Shown piece after piece: positions 58,201-64,000 of a stretch of DNA of 64,000 nucleotides. Position 1 is the first letter of the stretch. Each line of letters opens with the position of its first letter. The notes beneath the pieces were generated by a model. The model made no database searches. It was not told the DNA's origin and saw only the letters and a program-made list of their open reading frames with translations. The stretch comes from Liolophura sinensis (Eukaryota; Mollusca; Polyplacophora; Chitonida; Chitonidae): the NCBI RefSeq assembly GCF_032854445.1, contig NC_088299.1:1589001-1653000 (forward strand). The letters run 5' to 3'. Both the position numbers and the translations under genes were made by a program.

Positions 58201-59085
58201 AACAGCTAGTTTTCAATTCTACATGCTGTCTATACACCATATATGTACATGACTTTCTTCATGTCGCTTCACAGTTTTAATGTCAAGTACCAGTATTTAA
58301 CACACAGCACTGTGCAGTACGTCCATTATACAAATCACAAGCTCAAGCAAAACTGACCCCCCCCCCCACACACACACAAAGCTACAGAGCTATATCCAAA
58401 TCCTCTTGGATTGGATCTTATCAAAAAAAGTGATTAGAACCATTTTTGCCCAGCACTGGAGATGCTGTAATGTTCACCATGCATAGCTAAAGTACTGCCG
58501 ATCACTTCATTAGAATATCACGAATGAACCAGTGAATTCATACATGGAATTTCATTCAATATATATCGCTCAGTCATTTACCCTGATCAAACTCCAATCT
58601 GATCTGGGAGACGTATGAGTTAATTTATGACTAAATATAGTTTTACTGATATTATAGCTCCACCGTTTTGGAAAAAAAAATGCTACACTGCCAAATATGA
58701 ATTGTGACCACAGCAAGTATAGCAGAGCAGAGATAAACAAAATTGAGTAAATTTGATAAACCCACATTGAGAGGTCCTAGCATCATCCATTTATCTTACA
58801 TGGTGTTAACACAATTATGTAACATTTTAAACCGAGTTGCATGCACTTCGCATAGCATTAACTTCCCGAGCATGTAAATTTATAGCGGGACTTCACGTAG
58901 ACATGAAATCATCGATCATGTTTTCTTTTTCTCTGTTTTTTTCCCCTCCCACCGCATTCACACAGAGATGTTCTCAGTTGTGGATTGGTCATGAATGAGA
59001 TCCTGAAAAACTCCATCAGCCACGACTACACGCAACCGTAAATCTTTCTGACATTCTCCCTTAATTTGTTAGTAACACCTCTATT

Positions 59086-59225
59086 ACATTCCCTGGGAAG
59101 GTCTGTCAGCAACCTGCAGATGGTTGTGGGTCCCCCCCCCCCACCACCACCATAATGCTGGCCGAGGTTGTATAAGTAAAATATTTTTGAGCATGGCGTA
59201 AAGCACCAGTCAAATAAATAAATAA
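59086..59225 (+). mobile_element. SINE family A 3' half
   Basis: CAGCAACCTGCAGATGGTTG, CATAATGCTGGCC and a CAAATAAATAAATAAAC tail; a C homopolymer interrupts it. Confidence 0.75.
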
Positions 59226-59433
59226 ACAAAAAATCTATTACATTCCCCGACATCAATGGCAAAAATTAAAGCCAAGCAACTAGTGCTCATACCATCATAA
59301 AGCTTGCCAGCTGTTTTCCACACACAGCTCAAGCTTATTATTTCAGACGGTAACTTATCAGATGACACACCCATATTATTTTGGGATTGTCACTTATGTT
59401 GCTGGTTTGTCCTTTTTTGTACATAACTTTTTA

Positions 59434-59889
59434 CCCTTCACCTGAAGGAGTAAACTCTCTGAAGCAGCACAGGTGCTGGGTCTACATGTATCTGACTGCT
59501 ACTCATGAGGAGACAGTCAAACGTACCTTCACCTGAAGGAGTAAACTCTCTGAAGCAGCACAGGTGCTGGGTCTACATGTATCTGACTGCTACTCATGAG
59601 GAGACAGTCAAACGTACCTTCACCTGAAGGAGTAAACTCTCAGATCCAGCACAGGTGCTGGGTCTACATGTATCCGACTGCTACTCATGAGGAGACAGTC
59701 AAACGTACCTTCACCTGAAGGAGTAAACTCTCTGAACCAGCACAGGTGCTGGGTCTACATGTATCTGACTGCTACTCATGAGGAGACAGTCAAACGTACC
59801 TTCACCTGAAGGAGTAAACTCTCTGAACCAGCACAGGTGCTGGGTCTACATGTATCCGACTGCTACTCATGAGGAGACAGTCAAACGTA
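59434..59889. repeat. 91-bp tandem repeat, five copies
   Basis: Unit CCTTCACCTGAAGGAGTAAA + CTCTCTGAAGCAGCACAGG and so on; copies start at 59434, 59526, 59617, 59708 and 59799. May contain a mini-exon (see CDS entry). Confidence 0.95.
59442..59859 (-). CDS. possible TEP mini-exon present five times in a 91-bp array
   Basis: Each unit has acceptor-like TAGCAG, 54 nt open in phase 0 (SDTCRPSTCAASESLLLQ in the lowest copy) and a CAG/GTGAAG donor. Copies are at 59442-59495, 59533-59586, 59624-59677, 59715-59768 and 59806-59859. ASESLLLQ resembles the family strand SPSxSyLqL that comes just before the exon at 56864. Phase 0 fits. Several copies vary A to G before SES. No constant exon is seen upstream, so this stays a proposal. 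Confidence 0.35.
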
Positions 59890-59908
59890 CCTTCCAAACG
59901 TACCTTAC

Positions 59909-60075
59909 TTCCTCAACCTTTTTGCCTATGACAGAGCAACTTTTAGTACGATTTATCCACATTCATAACAGGATTTTGGCGACAATTTACACTGAATGGA
60001 TTGATCAGTTTTAGGAGTTCACGAAGAGTGTAATTTTATTAGTCTACATAGTACAATAGCCTCATAATATGCTGG
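59909..60075. repeat. dispersed repeat family C
   Basis: CTCAACCTTTTTGCCTATGA then CAGAGCAACTTTTAGTACG; ends near a full SINE. Confidence 0.55.
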
Positions 60076-60092
60076 GGGCCTCATAATATGCT

Positions 60093-60361
60093 GGGGGCCT
60101 CTGTGGCTCAGTTGGTTAGTGCGCTAGCGCAGCATAATGATCCAGGAGTCTCTCACCAATGCGGTCGCTGTGAGTTCAAGTCCAGCTCATGCTCGCTTCC
60201 TCTCTGGCCGTAAGTGGGAAGGTCTTCCAGCAACCTGCGGATGGTCGTGGGTTTCCCCCGGGCTCTGCTCGGTTTCCTCCCACCATAATGCTGACCGCCG
60301 TCGTATAAGTGAAATATTCTTGAGTACGGCGTAAAACACCAATCAAATAAATAAATATAAT
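60093..60361 (+). mobile_element. best full-length SINE family A copy
   Basis: Pol III A box TGGCTCAGTTGG (60104-60115) and B box GAGTTCAAGTCC (60172-60183), body, and AT-rich tail. Target duplication ATAATATGCT at 60083-60092 and 60362-60371. Opposite strand to the TEP gene. Confidence 0.93.
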
Positions 60362-60949
60362 ATAATATGCTTAATCTACAGTAGATAATGTTTTACTGCT
60401 TTCACCAGGCTTGGGCTAATACTCAAGAGGATATCCAACACAATATGACATATCCTACAAAAAGACCAAGGCGCATCCAAACATACAGGTCAGCCACTCC
60501 CAAATTAGTGCTGCTGACATTGCCTCTGCCCTAGCTATCATAAAACGGTGATCAATAGACTCTATTCCATAGGGGCTCAGGGTAGCTTAATTTAGCTAGA
60601 GAATGGTCTACAGGTGGCAGCTGATTACAAAAGGCTCTCGTCCTTGTCTTCACTTGTCTTCTACAGTGTAATTACCAGCAGTATGTGATTAATGGTACTT
60701 GATCCAAGACCATGGTGTAATAAAATGTCTTTACTGTATTTCCTGAAACATTAACAGAAATGATCTCCTCATCTTATTGGCTGATTGTATTACACTACAG
60801 GCAAGTTCATCTAGGGTTTACTTTCTTAAATGGCCATATTATACCCATTACTATTGATGAGAGCTTTCAAAAACAACAACAATAATGAGTTATTTCCCAC
60901 AATATTGCTATAGGAAGGACAGACGTTTGACCGCTGATGAATTCAACAG

Positions 60950-61330
60950 GCGGGACATTCAACTGTGGAGGTTAAACAACAGGCATAACATTCAAACTTC
61001 AAGGTCGAACAACAGGCATAACATTCAAATGTGGAGGTCGAACAACAGGCATAACATTCAAATGTGGAGGTCGAACAACATGCATAACATTCAACTGTGG
61101 AGGTCAAACAACATGCATAACATTCAACCGTGGAGGCATAACATTCAACTGTGGAGGTCAAACAACAGGCATAACATGCAAATGTGGACGTCGAACAACA
61201 GGCATAACATTCAAACGTGGAGGTCAAACAACAGGCATAACATTTAAACATGGAGGTCGAACAACAGGTATAACGTTCAACTGTGGAGGTCGAACAACAG
61301 GCATAGCATTCAACCATGGAGGTAACAGTA
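60950..61330. repeat. 33-bp tandem repeat, about 11 copies
   Basis: Unit GGCATAACATTCAAATGTGG + AGGTCGAACAACA. An 11-codon period keeps frames open on both strands (NNRHNIQMWRS on +). Confidence 0.93.
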
Positions 61331-62330
61331 AACCACTCAGATGAGACCAACAGGTAAAACAGTGAATCACATAGATGATCTAGTATGGCAACACAGCTAG
61401 TATATGGACATCCATAGATGTGAATGACAGGTAGCAGCCGAGTCAACCCACTAACACTCAGTGTGTTTATCACAGAACAGGCCATAAATCTAAATGGACT
61501 GGCCTGTGGATGACAAGAAGCTGTTTTTCAGAAGAATCTCATACTATAGTATCTCACTCTTGTCATATGCCCAGTAAATATTACATGTGTGCAAGTAGAA
61601 AGTTTCTCAAACACTAACTTGTTGGTGAGAAAGGGCCTTGGTAAAAGGCCGTCCTGGCTGGCAGGCAGGTTCACCTTTATAAATAGCCAGTGATACGTAA
61701 CACTTTGGCCTGAGATGGTGTGACAAATTTATAAGGGCTAGTCATATATGTACAGTATGCAGTACAATTTTTATAATTACAAGTATTTCAAAACAAGACC
61801 AAAGAAAGAGTTAATCATATCTGCTACATTGTCATCTTCATATACCTACAATCTCTTATTATAAACCAAATGAATACTAGTAACTAAAAATCTATTGTAA
61901 AGGTAAATACCCTTTCATTGACATACAAAAACATGGACACTGTATCGGCCATCATTCAAAATATGTTCATTGGGTGTATAACCCTACACACCCTCCAAAA
62001 ATTTTACCATGTTTTTGTCCTTTTCTCAATGTTAAATTCTTTTAATAAAATCTTTTTCATTAACCCGGATAAAAAAAGGAGAATACAGAGTAAAATCAAA
62101 GCAGCAACGAAAATGTGATGGTCGGCAAACAATCACACATAACCGGGAAAATATGCCCTCACCAATGTCAGATGGTTGGCAAATTATCGCACATAACCAG
62201 GGATATACACTCACACCAAAATAAATTTTTTTCAAAGGATTGCCTAGAGTGCCACATCAATGATGTATCTAAAACCAAATTTGTAATTGAACTAAATGAT
62301 TCTTCTGAGCTCTTGTATTCAAAAGTAAAT

Positions 62331-62535
62331 CAGGCACGAGGAGATCATATGTAATAGCTGTGTCACAAGACAGGCACGAGGAGATCATATGTAATAGCTG
62401 TGTCACAAGACAGGCACGAGGAGATCATATGTAATAGCTGTGTCACAAGACAGGCACGAGGAGATCATATGTAATAGCTGTGTCACAAGACAGGCACGAG
62501 GAGATCATATGTAATAGCTGTGTCACAAGACAGGC
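62331..62535. repeat. 40-bp tandem repeat, five copies
   Basis: Unit CAGGCACGAGGAGATCATAT + GTAATAGCTGTGTCACAAGA, copies identical, so very recent. Confidence 0.96.
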
Positions 62536-63360
62536 ATGTGCGCGAAAGGACAACAGCTAAACACGGTTCTTCTAGAGGTTATGCAAAACTGGTTTTAGGA
62601 GAACAACAGTAGGTTACTATGTGAAGGTGAAAACCCAGACTATGGGTTACCTCGTGTAAGTTTCTTCAGAACTTCAGTAGGTCACCACAGAAAATGTTCA
62701 TGCATATCAAGCAAGGTTAGTAATTTTACATGAGTTTTTGCTTGAATTATGTAAGATGTCCAATCACGCTAAAGATGCCATAAAGAACATATTAACTAAT
62801 TTTGCCAGATAACTGATAATTAATCAAGTTTGGCTCAGCTGAACACTAAGATTTAGAGCAAGTCAGATTTGATCAGGACAAGCCATTGATCGATTTTTGT
62901 ATTCAATCTGCAATTCCGAAACCTTTAATTGTGTGTGACATTGGATCAACTAAACACTAAGACCATTTCCATTGATGACCTTTTGTTGTCCCCCAGATCA
63001 AAAAGGTCTTAGTGGGTTGTATGATCGTGCACGATTAATGACCTGTCAGCATATCTCACACATGTCCATCGGTGTGCTCCAATATATCAACACGCAGGCC
63101 TGACAGCTATGTGTACCACACGTCAGAAACCACAAAGCAAGGGTAGCTTATTCCCCAGTAATCTTGTCGCCCCAGTTTACCAGCAAGTTGTTTTGTGTTC
63201 ATGTCGTATGGAACTTGACATGATCAACAATGTCAAAGTATAATCCTTATGGGCAGAATCTGACTTCTGCTACAATAAAAAAAAAAAAGGTCAGCATCAA
63301 TAAAGGCAGAAATGTGGGAATGCAAGGTTTTAATCTATGGTTTAAGTTTTGGACAAAAGA

Positions 63361-63701
63361 CTAGTATCCCCCAAGTCTGTTTAATGCGTGGGGGTCATGA
63401 CAATACTGTCTATTCCTCAACTGTGCTCGCAGACACTTGACCATATCAGATTTAGAAGATGAGACCATAGCCTGCTTGACAGCCAAAGTCTCCAGTGAAC
63501 CCTGCTCTTTATATGTAACCAGCTGATGAAATGTTGTAATTCTGTGTAAGGCAGGTCCCAAAAGAAAAGACGCATCTCTAGACCGTGTCTGGCAATCATC
63601 AAGTCTTCTGCATTATTTATATTATTCATGGATATAGACCACACTTGGGTCAAAGGCTTAGAGCAGCATGTACGAACATGTATAAAACATTTTCCATACA
63701 C
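63361..63701 (-). pseudogene. unidentified coding-like fragment with one frameshift
   Basis: Two overlapping frames join if one base is restored near the T runs at about 63560-63570: AEDLMIARHGLEMRLF then LLGPALHRITTFHQLV, EQGSLETLAVKQAMVSSSK, MVKCLRAQLRNRQYC, ALNRLGGY and stop. The composition looks like protein, not repeat. I do not recognise the family. It could be a retrocopy in the TEP intron or the last exon of a neighbour gene on the same strand. Confidence 0.35.
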
Positions 63702-63892
63702 AAACTTAGTTGATGAGAATTAATGTCCAGGTGGGACTGCCTATAAACTATAATTAAGTATCTACAGAAATACAAACAACATTGTGTAAAAAATATGTAA
63801 AGTGTTCACATAATATCCACAATCAGCAGAAAACCCAAGATTTTACATTTTACACAATTTTTCTTCAACTAATTTTATTTTAACATATCTTG

Positions 63893-64000
63893 TGTTATTT
63901 GTGTATGTATTATCACATGTATAGTGGGAACATTGTGTTATTTGTGTATGTATTATCACATGTATAGTGGGAACATTGTGTCATTTGTGTATGTATTATC
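63893..64000. repeat. 43-bp tandem repeat running off the window
   Basis: Unit GTGTTATTTGTGTATGTATT + ATCACATGTATAGTGGGAACATT, 2.5 copies to the edge. Confidence 0.93.

Larger units (their letters stand above)
56936..59433. other. TEP intron sequence, no exon recognised
   Basis: A family C repeat, a SINE A 3' half and a short C/CA tract (near 58360). Nothing coding is supported. Confidence 0.5.
60362..63360. other. region upstream of the visible TEP exons
   Basis: Two minisatellites and AT-rich sequence. No signal peptide, MG1-MG4 or bait-type coding is recognised. Confidence 0.5.

Noticed and set aside
60104-60183. Possible tRNA gene (A and B boxes present)
   Set aside because: The sequence does not fold into a complete tRNA and is the head of a SINE with body, tail and target duplication.
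60885-61485. Cys-rich 180-codon frame and Asn/His/Trp-rich + frame
   Set aside because: A 33-bp tandem unit (11 codons) keeps all frames open; no start context, splice sites or homology.
61660-61705. Possible small TEP exon (CTCAG ... AAG/GTGAAC on - strand)
   Set aside because: Only about 35 nt, no family match in any frame; splice-like words alone are not enough.

Overview
This is animal nuclear DNA. Coding sequence is split into short exons with GT-AG splice sites, introns of 0.2 to 7 kb, many tRNA-derived SINEs, and a dense set of minisatellites. The repeat style (frequent ACATGTACATG-type words, tRNA-SINEs ending in CAAATAAATAAATA) and the immune gene architecture suggest a lophotrochozoan, most likely a mollusc or brachiopod. 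I cannot name the species.

Two convergent protein genes account for the recognisable coding sequence. On the + strand, from before the window to about 9.8 kb, lies the orthologue of splicing factor RBM39 (CAPER-alpha). It has an RS-rich N-terminal region, two canonical RRMs and a C-terminal UHM-type RRM. Its first exon(s) are upstream of the window. Three apparent one-base deletions near short homopolymers break its last part, which looks like sequence error rather than decay.

On the - strand, from about 59.5/56.9 kb down to 15.2 kb, lies a thioester-containing protein of the alpha-2-macroglobulin/CD109 family. About 977 residues are encoded in 22 constant exons plus one exon chosen from a four-member bait-region cassette. 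Every exon phase joins correctly. The gene has the GCGEQ thioester, a histidine at the expected catalytic position, a furin-like RFRR site before the bait region, and a hydrophobic C-terminus typical of a GPI-anchor signal. Its N-terminal part (signal peptide and first macroglobulin domains, roughly 450-500 residues) is not seen and is probably beyond 64 kb.

The main biology is in the TEP gene. Four alternative exons (48.4, 44.7, 44.4 and 41.5 kb) all start in phase 1, end in phase 2 and encode a variable bait followed by a conserved VR-[KT]-FFPES segment. Each is 1 mod 3 in length, so exactly one must be used to keep the frame. The bait, and hence the proteases sensed, can therefore be swapped by splicing. 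A second unusual signal is that two constant exons (25.5 kb and 20.8 kb) have had their own 3' end and 5' splice site amplified into minisatellites. A 91-bp array at 59.4-59.9 kb may hold five copies of a whole mini-exon with its donor.

Region by region: 1-9.8 kb RBM39; 9.8-15.1 kb 3' flanks with SINEs and a 106-bp array; 15.2-35.9 kb constant C-terminal half of the TEP gene; 36-41.5 kb a large intron with a 1.9-kb foldback element; 41.5-48.6 kb the alternative bait cassette, with a 43-bp satellite and a mariner-like MITE; 50.6-56.9 kb macroglobulin-domain exons; 57-64 kb repeats, a possible mini-exon array and an unidentified coding-like fragment.
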